A stretch of 64,000 nucleotides of DNA from NCBI GenBank assembly GCA_036268455.1, contig DATAUD010000062.1, forward strand, positions 62,001-126,000, in the 5' to 3' direction. The position numbers and the translations under genes are program-made. This stretch comes from DATAUD01 sp036268455. Its GTDB lineage: Bacteria > Verrucomicrobiota > Verrucomicrobiia > Limisphaerales > Palsa-1400. This document shows positions 35,121 through 42,933 of this stretch, piece by piece. Position 1 is the stretch's first letter, and each line of letters opens with the position of its first letter. The notes beneath the pieces are model-generated. The model was not told where the DNA came from, ran no database searches, and was given only the letters and a program-made list of their open reading frames with translations.

Positions 35121-35441
35121 TTAATAAAGTAAGTGTGAACGATTCCGGCGGCGAGGCAGTTCCACTTTCTTAATTTTCGACCGCACTTCCATTTCAATTT
35201 CCCTCTCTATGCGGGCCCGATCCTGCTCGGAGGCGTTGGCTAATTCCTGGGCGCGTGACGCCCGCAATTCGTCGGTCAGACGTTTTATGTCCACCTTCGG
35301 GACGGCGTAACCGCGTGGCACTATTTGATTCATAAGAATATCGGCATGACGAGTAACTGCCTGTTCATGCCATAACCAAAGAACGGCTTCAATTTTGTTT
35401 TCGTCGCGACACTTTAACGCTAAACGCAAATCGGCTAACAC
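35121..35441 (-). CDS. Small protein of unknown function, overlaps SRPBCC remnant
   Basis: 106 residues from a GTG at 35441 that overlaps the stop of the SRPBCC-type fragment (GTGTTAG). The protein is helical and charged, with a coiled-coil-like C-terminal half (LRASRAQELANASEQDRARIEREIEMEV). Not recognised. The overlap suggests it was once the second gene of a unit with the SRPBCC gene. Confidence 0.4.
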   Translation of the reverse strand: MLADLRLALKCRDENKIEAVLWLWHEQAVTRHADILMNQIVPRGYAVPKVDIKRLTDELRASRAQELANASEQDRARIEREIEMEVRSKIKKVELPRRRNRSHLLY

Positions 35442-35710
35442 GAAGACCGGAACGCGATTGCCTCTCCTGTTTCGAGGAGGCTCTTGAGACTGCTCAAGAC
35501 GGCCGGCCAGCCGTTGTTAATACCACGGAATGTATTCGGGTTCTTCTCGATGTCGTCCGGCAAAAGGTTTTCGTGGATCAAGCGGAGCCTCACCTGCGGA
35601 CCCATCGGCGTCAGTTCGTAGGTGACGCGAGAGAGGCTGTCACGCTTTTCGGCTATGGCGATTTCAGCGAAAAATATTGGATGGGCTTTCGCATCGAGAT
35701 TGAAAGGCGG
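35435..35710 (-). pseudogene. C-terminal fragment of SRPBCC/AHSA1-type protein
   Basis: A frame with no start codon, reading ...HPIFFAEIAIAEKRD, then LSRVTYELTPMGPQVRLRLIH, and TFRGINNGWPAVLSSLKSLLETG before the stop. This is the C-terminal third of an activator-of-Hsp90-ATPase (SRPBCC) protein; NNGWPAVLSSLKSLLE is the conserved last helix. The upstream part is cut off by an in-frame stop at 35711, and the sequence above it reads in other frames without match. A 5'-truncated remnant. Confidence 0.6.
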
Positions 35711-35855
35711 TCAATGCTTTGTAATAACTGGCGTTCCAGTTCCGTGAGGGTCTTGGACGCTTGGTCTTCCTTGGGACGGCGCAGACCGGTCCACACAGAA
35801 CCCCTGCGTAAATGTTTGCGCAAATCGGTTGTTTGGAATAAACCCATGTGCATTC

Positions 35856-37241
35856 ATGGAAGCTAAGACTCAATCCCCCGCTGCTCCAGCCCTCCCCATT
35901 TCCAATTCCTGGTGGGCCCCGCTGGACCGCTACCAAAGGCAGGTCTTCATCCTGGCGACGCTGGCGTGGCTCTTCGACTGCCTTGGCCAGCAGGTTTTCG
36001 TCATCGCCCGCAACCCCGCCATTCTGTCTCTGATGCCCGCCGGGACCTCGGCGGTGGTTTTGAAAACATGGGGCGGATACGTCACCAGCATATTCGTGAT
36101 TGGGTGGGCGACGGGCGGTTTGATTTTTGGCGCAATTGGAGATCGAATCGGCCGCGCCCGATCATTGGCGATCACGATTCTGCTATACGGCCTGTGCACC
36201 GGGCTCTCGGGCTTTTCGACGAACATTGTTGACTTTTGCATCTATCGTTTTATCACCGGATTGGGAGTCGGCGGGGTTTTCGGGCTTGCCGTGGCGCTTT
36301 GCGCGGACGCATTGCCCGACCGTTCCCGCCCGCCTGCTCTCGGCCTTTTGCAAGCGCTCTCGGCGGTTGGAAACATGATCGCGGGGATCGCCGCGGTGGC
36401 TCTGGGCTATCGCAAATTGTTGAACCCGAATAGTGGCGACGCCTGGAGATCGCTCTTCATTTTCGGCGCGATTCCCGCATTGCTGTGCGTCGCATTCCAA
36501 TTCCGCCTCAAAGAGCCGGAGAAATGGGTGACTGCCCGAGCCCAAGGCAGGATTACCGGCGTGCGATTTGGCTCGTACGCATCTCTCTTTGGCGAAGCGC
36601 GCTGGCGGAAATCCGCCTTGTTCGGAATGCTTTTGTGCGTGGCGGGCGTCGTCGGTTTGTGGGGAATCGGCTTCTTCAGTCCCGAGCTGGTCGGATACGT
36701 GACCACGAAAAATATTCCGCCCGCCGAATTGCCCGGCCGCAGATTGATGTGGGTGGGCGTCACGATGATTGTGCAAAACTTCGGGTCTTTTCTTGGAATG
36801 ATGGCGTTCACCAAATTGGCGCAACGGCACGGAAGAAAGAAAATTTTCGCGCTCTCGGCAATCTGCGCGTACATCAGCACGGTGGTGGCGTTTAAATTTC
36901 TGACGCATCCGTGGCAAATCTTTGTATTCTGTCCGCTGATGGGATTCTTTCAACTTGCGTTGTTCGCCGGTTTCGCCATTTATTTGCCGGAACTTTTCCC
37001 ATTGCGGCTTCGAAGCACCGGCGCCAGTTTCTGTTACAATGTCGGACGCTTCGCCGCCGCCAGCGGCCCATTCACCCTGGGCGTATTGCAATTCCATTTG
37101 GCGCAAGGCGCCGTGACTCCCGCCGCGAAGATGGACGCCTTCCGCGACGCATGTTGCTGGGTGGCTTCCATCTATCTGCTGGCCCTGTTGGCGTTGCCGT
37201 TTCTGCCGGAAACAAAGGGCCAACCATTGCCGGAGGATTAG
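35856..37241 (+). CDS. MFS transporter, sugar/sialate:H+ symporter type
   Basis: 461 residues from the ATG at 35856. About 12 membrane helices; conserved MFS loop GAIGDRIGRARS between helices 2 and 3, RFITGLGVGG in helix 4, and LAQRHGRKKIFA in the second half. FDCLGQQVFVIARNPAI in helix 1 and LPELFPLRLRSTGASFCYNVGRFAA near the end are typical of the metabolite:H+ symporter branch (NanT, aromatic acid carriers). Substrate uncertain. It is followed by a glycosyltransferase gene with a 5-bp gap. Confidence 0.82.
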   Translation: MEAKTQSPAAPALPISNSWWAPLDRYQRQVFILATLAWLFDCLGQQVFVIARNPAILSLMPAGTSAVVLKTWGGYVTSIFVIGWATGGLIFGAIGDRIGRARSLAITILLYGLCTGLSGFSTNIVDFCIYRFITGLGVGGVFGLAVALCADALPDRSRPPALGLLQALSAVGNMIAGIAAVALGYRKLLNPNSGDAWRSLFIFGAIPALLCVAFQFRLKEPEKWVTARAQGRITGVRFGSYASLFGEARWRKSALFGMLLCVAGVVGLWGIGFFSPELVGYVTTKNIPPAELPGRRLMWVGVTMIVQNFGSFLGMMAFTKLAQRHGRKKIFALSAICAYISTVVAFKFLTHPWQIFVFCPLMGFFQLALFAGFAIYLPELFPLRLRSTGASFCYNVGRFAAASGPFTLGVLQFHLAQGAVTPAAKMDAFRDACCWVASIYLLALLALPFLPETKGQPLPED

Positions 37242-37246
37242 CACCG

Positions 37247-38542
37247 ATGAAGATTCTCGTATTGACAAATCTCTATCCTCCGCACCACGCGGGCACCTTT
37301 GACAACCATTGCCAGACGGTGACCGAATCGTTGCGCTTGCGCGGACATTCCATCGGCATTCTCACTTCCAGTCATGGCCTGCGCAACGAACAGGTGGACG
37401 AAGACATCCATCGGCGGCTCCAGCTTAACGGCGTTTACGGCCATCCGCTTGTCACGTCCTATCAGCATATGAAGGACCTGGAGTTGCACAACAACGGCGC
37501 GCTCACGGATGCCATCGAACATTTTAAGCCCGACGTCGTGCATGTCTTCAGCCTCAACGGCATTTCCAAATCGCTCGTGTTCACGTTGTATAATTCCAAA
37601 CTGCCCGTGGTGTACGACGTGTTCGACCATTGGCTTTCGGCCAACGTGCGCGAAGATCCGTGGCTGCGTTTCTGGAATGCTCCCTCCCTGCCTATTCTTA
37701 CCCAATCCAGCCGCAAGGCGCTCGAGCTCAGCGGCGAACGCGGACGTCTCGATTCATCCGCTCCGACTCGGATGGCGCGGGGCTACGAGCGGTTGCCGAC
37801 GCTGTTCGGTGATACCGTGAAGCTCGCTTCCATTGGCGGATTTCGTTTCGACCGCATTTATTTTTGCAGCCACGCGCTCAAACAATTGACAGAACACCAG
37901 GGCTTTTGTGTCAATCATGCCGAAATTATTTATCCTGGCATCACGTCAACTTACATTGGGGACATCAAACCTCCGAGCGCGCCGATGTCCAAGTTCCTCG
38001 TGGTGGGCCGCCTCGATAAACACTGCGGCGTGATGACCGCTTTGAAAGCCTTGAAAATCGCGCGAAAGGCCGGGCTGAAAATCACGATGGATATTTACGG
38101 ACGCGGTGAATCCAGTTACATGGCGGACCTGCGGTCGTTCGTCGTCGCCAACCAATTGCCCGTCGAATTTCTGAACGTGTCCAACGCCAACACCGACATG
38201 TCCTCCGTTTACAAACATCACGACGTGCTTCTGCACACGCCGGAATGGGCGGAGCCATTTCCGTTTACCCCGTTGGAAGCGATGGGCTGTGGGATGCCCG
38301 TCATTGGCGCGACATCCGGCGGGGCCGAGGAACTGCTCCATCACGGGGAAAACTCACTGACTTATCCGCCCGGGAACGCCGAGCAACTGGCCGCCCGCAT
38401 GCAGGAACTTTTAATCTCCCCCGCCCTGCGCTGCCAAATGGCCGAGGCGGCGCAATCGGAAGTGCTGGCAAAATTCAACGATGCAACCGTCATCGACCAG
38501 GTCGAAAACTTCCTCACCGTCTCGCAATCTCAGACGAATTAG
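37247..38542 (+). CDS. Glycosyltransferase family 4 (GT-B)
   Basis: 431 residues starting MKILVLTNLYPPHHAGTF. N-terminal Rossmann domain (donor/acceptor loop GTFDNHCQTV), C-terminal nucleotide-sugar domain with FLVVGRLDKHCGV, DIYGRGE and the EPFPFTPLEAMGCGMPVIG Glu-x7-Glu type motif. It moves a sugar from an activated donor to a surface polymer. The 3' end overlaps the convergent murA gene by 4 bp. Acceptor unknown. Confidence 0.87.
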   Translation: MKILVLTNLYPPHHAGTFDNHCQTVTESLRLRGHSIGILTSSHGLRNEQVDEDIHRRLQLNGVYGHPLVTSYQHMKDLELHNNGALTDAIEHFKPDVVHVFSLNGISKSLVFTLYNSKLPVVYDVFDHWLSANVREDPWLRFWNAPSLPILTQSSRKALELSGERGRLDSSAPTRMARGYERLPTLFGDTVKLASIGGFRFDRIYFCSHALKQLTEHQGFCVNHAEIIYPGITSTYIGDIKPPSAPMSKFLVVGRLDKHCGVMTALKALKIARKAGLKITMDIYGRGESSYMADLRSFVVANQLPVEFLNVSNANTDMSSVYKHHDVLLHTPEWAEPFPFTPLEAMGCGMPVIGATSGGAEELLHHGENSLTYPPGNAEQLAARMQELLISPALRCQMAEAAQSEVLAKFNDATVIDQVENFLTVSQSQTN

Positions 38543-39843
38543 CCCGGCGACACCCGCTCAATCCGCGCGCCCAGTTTGCGCAACCGCTCGTCGATTTGCT
38601 CGAACCCGCGGTCTATCTGTCCGATGTTCTGGATGACGGATTTCCCCTCCGCGCAAAGGGCGGCGATCAGCATGGTGATGCCTGCGCGGATATCCGGGGT
38701 GCTGAGGCGCGATCCGTGCAATTTCGCCGGGCCGATGACCACCGCGCGATGAGGATCGCAGAGGATGATGCGAGCACCCATCGCAATCAAACTGTCCACA
38801 AAAAAGAGCCGCGATTCGTACATCTTTTCGTGCATCAGCACGGTTCCCTTGCATTGCGTCGCCGTAATCAGGGCGACAGACGTCATGTCGGCGGGAAAAG
38901 CGGGCCACGGAGCGTCGTCGATTGTCGGAATCGCCTCGCCCAGATCGTTTGCGATTTCCAGCGATTGGCCGCGCGGCACCAAAAGGTCCTTTCCCCGCGC
39001 CACAGTGCGAATTCCCAACTTCCCGTAAACATGGAGAATCATCCGCAGGTCTTCGTGGTTGACATCCTTGACGAGCAATTCCCCACCGGTCACCGCCGCG
39101 AGCGAAATAAAACTTCCGACTTCAAGATAATCCGGCGCGATGCGATGCCGGACGCCATGAAGGCGTTCGACGCCCTGAATTTTCAGGACATTCGAGCCGG
39201 TGCCGTCGATCCTCGCGCCCATTTCGGAGAGCATCCGGCAAAGCCCCTGCACGTGCGGCTCGCAGGCCGCATTGCGCAAAATCGTTTCTCCCTTCGCCAG
39301 CGACGCGGCGCAGATCGCGTTTTCCGTCGCCGTGACTGAGGCTTCGTCCAAAAGTATGTCCGCCCCTTTCAACTGCCGGGCTCGCAATTCAATGCCATCA
39401 GCGCGAACATCAACTTCGGCCCCCAGGGCTTGCAGCGCCATCACGTGCGTATCGAGCCGCCGCCGCCCAATGCGATCACCTCCGGGCCTCGGCAAAAGAA
39501 CGCGCCCCGTTCGCGCGAGCAACGGCCCCGCCAAAGTGACCGACCCGCGCAACTTCACGCACAATGCCGGGGGCAATTCATTTTTCGGTTCGCTTTGGGC
39601 GCGCACCGTGACTGCGGCCTGACTCGACGATTCCACACTGACCCCCAGCGAACGAAGAATCTCAATCATGACGGAAACATCTTCGATGCCGGGAAGGTTT
39701 TCCAAACTCACGGGTTGATCCGTAAGACATGCGGCCGCGAGCAACGGCAACGCCTCGTTTTTGTTGCCCTGCGGAGTTATTTCGCCCGACAGGGGAACAC
39801 CGCCAGACACATCGAAAATGGAGTTGTTCTGATGGGCGCTCAT
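38539..39843 (-). CDS. murA: UDP-N-acetylglucosamine 1-carboxyvinyltransferase, Asp-type active-site loop
   Basis: 434 residues from the ATG at 39843, two inverted alpha-beta domains of the EPSP synthase type. PQGNKNEALPLLAA, with the substrate-binding Lys-Asn, is at the N-terminus. The mobile loop reads RPGGDRIGRRRLDTH: the Cys found at position 115 of the E. coli enzyme is an Asp here, as in naturally fosfomycin-insensitive MurA proteins. It catalyses the first committed step of peptidoglycan synthesis. The loop also differs around it (PRPGG in place of LPGG), so a specialised paralogue is possible. glmS, which feeds the same pathway, is 4 kb away. Confidence 0.9.
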   Translation of the reverse strand: MSAHQNNSIFDVSGGVPLSGEITPQGNKNEALPLLAAACLTDQPVSLENLPGIEDVSVMIEILRSLGVSVESSSQAAVTVRAQSEPKNELPPALCVKLRGSVTLAGPLLARTGRVLLPRPGGDRIGRRRLDTHVMALQALGAEVDVRADGIELRARQLKGADILLDEASVTATENAICAASLAKGETILRNAACEPHVQGLCRMLSEMGARIDGTGSNVLKIQGVERLHGVRHRIAPDYLEVGSFISLAAVTGGELLVKDVNHEDLRMILHVYGKLGIRTVARGKDLLVPRGQSLEIANDLGEAIPTIDDAPWPAFPADMTSVALITATQCKGTVLMHEKMYESRLFFVDSLIAMGARIILCDPHRAVVIGPAKLHGSRLSTPDIRAGITMLIAALCAEGKSVIQNIGQIDRGFEQIDERLRKLGARIERVSPG

Positions 39844-40125
39844 ACCTGTCCCCAGACAATTAAGATTCGATACATATCGTGCACTTCGATGCAGTTCCGG
39901 TTCCGCTCCGAATCGGCCACGAATCGGATTGTTCCAAGACAGAATTACGCGCATTCCGTTCGCTCGCAAAGCCATTTTCGGATTCGGGTCGCTTTTTTTC
40001 GATTTCGCCTCAACATTCGGTTAATCTCGAATATTGATTTTTACTGAACAGGATTTAAAAAAGCGTCATTCGTAATTTGCTTTGAATTGACCCAGTTGTC
40101 ACAAAGTAATGCTGTACCACCGACA

Positions 40126-41487
40126 CTACAGCGTCCTAATTACGGGATCGCCGATGCCGCTGAACGGATAGTGACGGCATGCGACTCCGCGGAGCGACGA
40201 GAACATTTCGCTTCTTGACAATGTAAGATCGCTGCCCTTGAAAGAAAGATATGCTGGCTGCGTCGTTTTCCCCGACCAATCCGTGAACATATCGACGGCC
40301 ATCCCAACGGCCGCGGAGCAAAGCACGCCATTTGACCAGACGACCTGCGGTTTGGCGCCAGCCGCGCCGTATTTCTTTGCCTCTTCGCCCAAGACGGATT
40401 CGTTCAGAAATCCGACGCAATGCATGCATGGGAATCCCGGCATCGACACAATGACCTGGCCGTCGATTTCATGCCCGCCGCCACCTGTCTCATGCACGTC
40501 CATTCCAACGTCAACATAAGGAACCATCACCCTCCGGCAAAACGCTTCCAGGTCACGTCTTGCGGCGTAAGTGTCAACACAACCAAACACAATGTCGCAA
40601 CAAGCCAGCCTCGCCGTCATATCCTCCCACCTTGAACCGTCACCCACGATTTGGGCGTCGCCATGAAGCTTCTCGACCACACGCCGAGCGATTTCAGTTT
40701 TCAGGCGTTTCGCTCTCACATCGGCGCGAGTGCCCAAAACCAGACGATTTAGGTTGCTGTCGGCGATTCTGTCGTAATCACAGAAGACAAAGTTCTTGAA
40801 TCCAACGTGCGCCAACTGTTGGACTATATGCGAGCCCCCGCCGCCAAGTCCGATAATCCCGACTTTGACGTAGGCGATAATGCTGTCGGAATTGGGTCCA
40901 AGAAAACTCTGGCGCGAATAACGGCTATTCCGCCTTTTTTTCGCCAAAAGCGATTTCAGTCCTGCGAGCGCACCGTTTGGCTGCGCCTCTCGGCGATTGA
41001 CGACTGTGGGAAATCCGACAATTGAAACTGGTGGAACCGAAGTAATCGCCCCATCGACGGGCGAGAGCACGGACCCGTGCGCGTCACATTCCCCAAGGAT
41101 TATCCATCCATGCGCTTCCGCCCCGTTGGCGTTTCGCAACCCGCGCGCCAGCGGTGGCAACTCGCTTTCGTCCGTTCTGCTGGGGACAGGCAATCCCGCG
41201 CTTCCATGCAAGTGGACATGCAATTGACCCACGGAATCATTGATGGAGCGGGACATCGCAGTCGTGACAGCCAAGGATCCAATTCGTGCCCCAACCGTGT
41301 GATCGTCCACATAGTGGTCATCGTTGACCGTGTCGTATTCGATACAATGCACTAGGTTGGTGTCGCCCAGCCGGGTGCAACGTGTGGAGAAGAACCCAAC
41401 ACGCTCACCAGCAAACCGATGAGGGCGCCGCAGGTCCCTTTTGGCCCGCTCATGGATTTCACGTGGAATTTTTATGACCATCTTCAT
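40126..41487 (-). CDS. JAB metallopeptidase-E1 (ThiF/HesA) fusion of a ubiquitin-like system
   Basis: 453 residues from the ATG at 41487, which overlaps the E2-like stop (ATGA). Residues 1-150 form a JAB/JAMM domain: Glu28 in AGERVGFF, HVHLH at 90-94, Ser103 and Asp106 (SRTD), with one residue more than the usual HxH-to-Ser spacing. Residues 205-400 form the adenylation domain: GIIGLGGGGSH (210-220) for ATP, CDYDRIADSNLNR (236-248), CxxC at 354-357 and a further Cys at 390. The E1 part would activate the C-terminal Gly of the Ubl; the JAB part would trim its tail or remove it from targets. Both activities on one chain suggest a self-contained cycle. Confidence 0.87.
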   Translation of the reverse strand: MKMVIKIPREIHERAKRDLRRPHRFAGERVGFFSTRCTRLGDTNLVHCIEYDTVNDDHYVDDHTVGARIGSLAVTTAMSRSINDSVGQLHVHLHGSAGLPVPSRTDESELPPLARGLRNANGAEAHGWIILGECDAHGSVLSPVDGAITSVPPVSIVGFPTVVNRREAQPNGALAGLKSLLAKKRRNSRYSRQSFLGPNSDSIIAYVKVGIIGLGGGGSHIVQQLAHVGFKNFVFCDYDRIADSNLNRLVLGTRADVRAKRLKTEIARRVVEKLHGDAQIVGDGSRWEDMTARLACCDIVFGCVDTYAARRDLEAFCRRVMVPYVDVGMDVHETGGGGHEIDGQVIVSMPGFPCMHCVGFLNESVLGEEAKKYGAAGAKPQVVWSNGVLCSAAVGMAVDMFTDWSGKTTQPAYLSFKGSDLTLSRSEMFSSLRGVACRHYPFSGIGDPVIRTL

Positions 41488-41831
41488 TTTTTGAACGCCC
41501 GGAGATGGGATAGCAGCATCTCCAGAAACGTTTGATTTTGTGCTTGGGTGTTCCAGGAAACCGCCCACCATTTTCGCCCGGCAATAATTACGCCGGCGGC
41601 GTTCCAATTTTGACCGGGACCAGTGTGCGTGACCAGCGCCGACAGGAACAGCCGCGAAGAGTAATTGTCCCGAAGAGTGGGGCAGAGCAAGCCGTCGACT
41701 GACGCCGGGCTGCACCCTTCCGGCAGCATCAACGGAGATATGAGGACGAACTCGACGCCGCCATCCGCCAACATGCTCAAACAGGGATAAAACCCTTTGA
41801 GCTGTTCGACCTGCTTTGGGTCGAGAGGCAT
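41484..41831 (-). CDS. E2-like protein of a ubiquitin-like system
   Basis: 115 residues from the ATG at 41831, 1 bp after the Ubl gene stop. It shows a compressed E2-type layout: LADGGVEFVLISPLMLPEGC, VDGLLCPTLRDNYSSRLFL, a NWNAAGVII strand and WWAVSW before a C-terminal helix EMLLSHLRAF. This resembles the Prok-E2_E group that accompanies multiubiquitin genes. Cys40 and Cys50 are the candidate thioester residues, with His69 nearby; which one acts cannot be settled from sequence. No E3-like gene is present, so transfer may go straight from this protein to the target. Confidence 0.75.
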   Translation of the reverse strand: MPLDPKQVEQLKGFYPCLSMLADGGVEFVLISPLMLPEGCSPASVDGLLCPTLRDNYSSRLFLSALVTHTGPGQNWNAAGVIIAGRKWWAVSWNTQAQNQTFLEMLLSHLRAFKK

Positions 41832-41832
41832 G

Positions 41833-42303
41833 CTACGAGCTGCCTCCCGTCGGGCGATGGCTGGCGAAGATTTCGGCACCGTGAATCTGGACGTGGCCGT
41901 TATTCGGCAAATCGACGAACGCGCCATTCTTGAATTCACTGAGCACCTCATCGGCCGGAACCTGTCCCAAGTGCCGAATATGTTCGACCGAATTTTTTCC
42001 CGGATGCGTATGGTACTCCTTAGTGTTGATTTTTATTCCCACAACCTTTGGCTTGCTAACAAACGCCTCGCCCCCATGGATTTCGACGGCTCCATCGTCC
42101 GCTAAACGATGAAGGTGACCATGGACCTCCTGCTCCAGCATGTCTCCAGCGCCTATCCCGGCAAGATGTTTCAGGTGTTCGACGCTTGCGGGACTTGGAT
42201 GGACCTCGTATAGCTTGGCGTTGATGGTGATTTTCGCCTTTTGTTTGTGCGGCTTTTCATCCGCCCGTTCGTGCGCCGTTGGCGCGTTGGCTGTCGGTAT
42301 CAT
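41833..42303 (-). CDS. Tandem ubiquitin-like (multiubiquitin) protein ending GG-Ser-Ser
   Basis: 156 residues. After a 20-residue polar lead come two beta-grasp repeats, about 24-86 (KITINAKLYEVHPSPASVEH) and 88-149 (GIKINTKEYHTHPGKNSVEH), which are clearly related (VEHLKHL/VEHIRHL, VEIHGGEAF/VQIHGAEIF). The C-terminus is RPTGGSS: Gly153-Gly154 followed by two Ser that the JAB domain would have to remove before E1 activation. The ATG is preceded by AAAGGAG. This is the Multi_Ubq type of bacterial ubiquitin homologue. It is the first gene of a three-gene operon. Confidence 0.88.
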   Translation of the reverse strand: MIPTANAPTAHERADEKPHKQKAKITINAKLYEVHPSPASVEHLKHLAGIGAGDMLEQEVHGHLHRLADDGAVEIHGGEAFVSKPKVVGIKINTKEYHTHPGKNSVEHIRHLGQVPADEVLSEFKNGAFVDLPNNGHVQIHGAEIFASHRPTGGSS

Positions 42304-42383
42304 TTGCTCTAAACTCCTTTCGGAGCGTTGTTCTGGCCCGCGTTCTCCCGATCACGTTGACGGGTTCTTCAGCGAACAGAACC

Positions 42384-42412
42384 ATCGTAGTTCTTTTTAC
42401 GGAACTTGGCAA
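42384..42412 (-). promoter_or_regulatory. Predicted promoter of the ubiquitin-like operon
   Basis: Read on the minus strand: -35 TTGCCA (42412-42407), 17-bp spacer, -10 TACGAT (42389-42384). The 17-bp spacer contains the GTTC-N8-GAAC palindrome at 42390-42405. A start near 42377 would give a leader of about 75 bases. The -10 matches the consensus at 4 of 6 positions, so this is a prediction. Confidence 0.45.
42390..42405. promoter_or_regulatory. GTTC-N8-GAAC palindrome, candidate operator 1
   Basis: Arms GTTC (42390-42393) and GAAC (42402-42405), extending to AGTTC/GAACT. The site fills the spacer of the predicted Ubl promoter. The same arm sequence and spacing recur at 42466-42481, and a related palindrome GGTTCT-N9-AGAACC is at 42363-42383. 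Additional GTTCT half-sites lie at 42330 and 42342. Confidence 0.55.
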
Positions 42413-42448
42413 TCGTATTTTTTTATTAACAAAACCTCCGAAATTAGG

Positions 42449-42477
42449 TAGACAGATACCTGGAAGTTCGCTATAAA
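42449..42477 (+). promoter_or_regulatory. Predicted promoter of the XRE-ImmA/IrrE genes
   Basis: -35 TAGACA (42449-42454), 17-bp spacer, -10 TATAAA (42472-42477), both 5 of 6 to the consensus. A start near 42484 gives a leader of about 20 bases before the XRE ATG at 42504. The -10 box sits between the arms of candidate operator 2. Confidence 0.55.
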
Positions 42478-42481
42478 GAAC
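42466..42481. promoter_or_regulatory. GTTC-N8-GAAC palindrome, candidate operator 2
   Basis: Arms GTTC (42466-42469) and GAAC (42478-42481), same spacing as operator 1, enclosing the TATAAA -10 box. A repressor bound here would block the XRE gene, as expected for autorepression. Confidence 0.55.
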
Positions 42482-42503
42482 AAGAAACCTTCTACCACTC
42501 ATT

Positions 42504-42911
42504 ATGAAAAACATCGGCGGTTCTATTCGGGCCCTGCGTCAAGAAAAGCAGATGACCCTGCCTTCTCTGGCGGAAAAGGCCGACATATCTAAGGGGCTAC
42601 TGTCCACTATAGAAACGAGCGCGGATGCGAACCCGTCGCTATCCACGCTATACAAAATCGCCGAAGCTCTGGAGGTCCCCCTCTCTGACATTCTCGCTAC
42701 TGAGAAGGCCCAGTTATCGCGGATTGTGCCAAAGGAACCCCCCCATTGGCAAAAAGGCTTGATCGCGTTTCTTGCCAGTCAAGGCAAGGAACCGGACCAA
42801 AACATTCTTGAAGCCATGTATGTGATGCGCAACCGAAAGTTAGGCAAATCAAACGACTTGGAGGCTTGGAAGTTCCTCTATCAGAGCATCGAAAACAGTT
42901 TCAAAAAGTAG
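42504..42911 (+). CDS. XRE-family transcriptional regulator
   Basis: 135 residues. N-terminal helix-turn-helix (residues 3-62: IRALRQEKQMTLPSLAEKADISKG, then SLSTLYKIAEALEVPLSDIL). The C-terminal 70 residues are a helical domain without a cupin or other known sensor. It is divergent from the Ubl operon and followed 22 bp later by the ImmA/IrrE gene. Small XRE proteins beside ImmA-type peptidases are often repressors removed by that peptidase, as in ICEBs1 ImmR/ImmA. The palindromes upstream of both arms fit a dimeric repressor of this type. Confidence 0.88.
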   Translation: MKNIGGSIRALRQEKQMTLPSLAEKADISKGLLSTIETSADANPSLSTLYKIAEALEVPLSDILATEKAQLSRIVPKEPPHWQKGLIAFLASQGKEPDQNILEAMYVMRNRKLGKSNDLEAWKFLYQSIENSFKK

Positions 42912-42933
42912 TCTTTTTGTTATTCTGCCTCGC

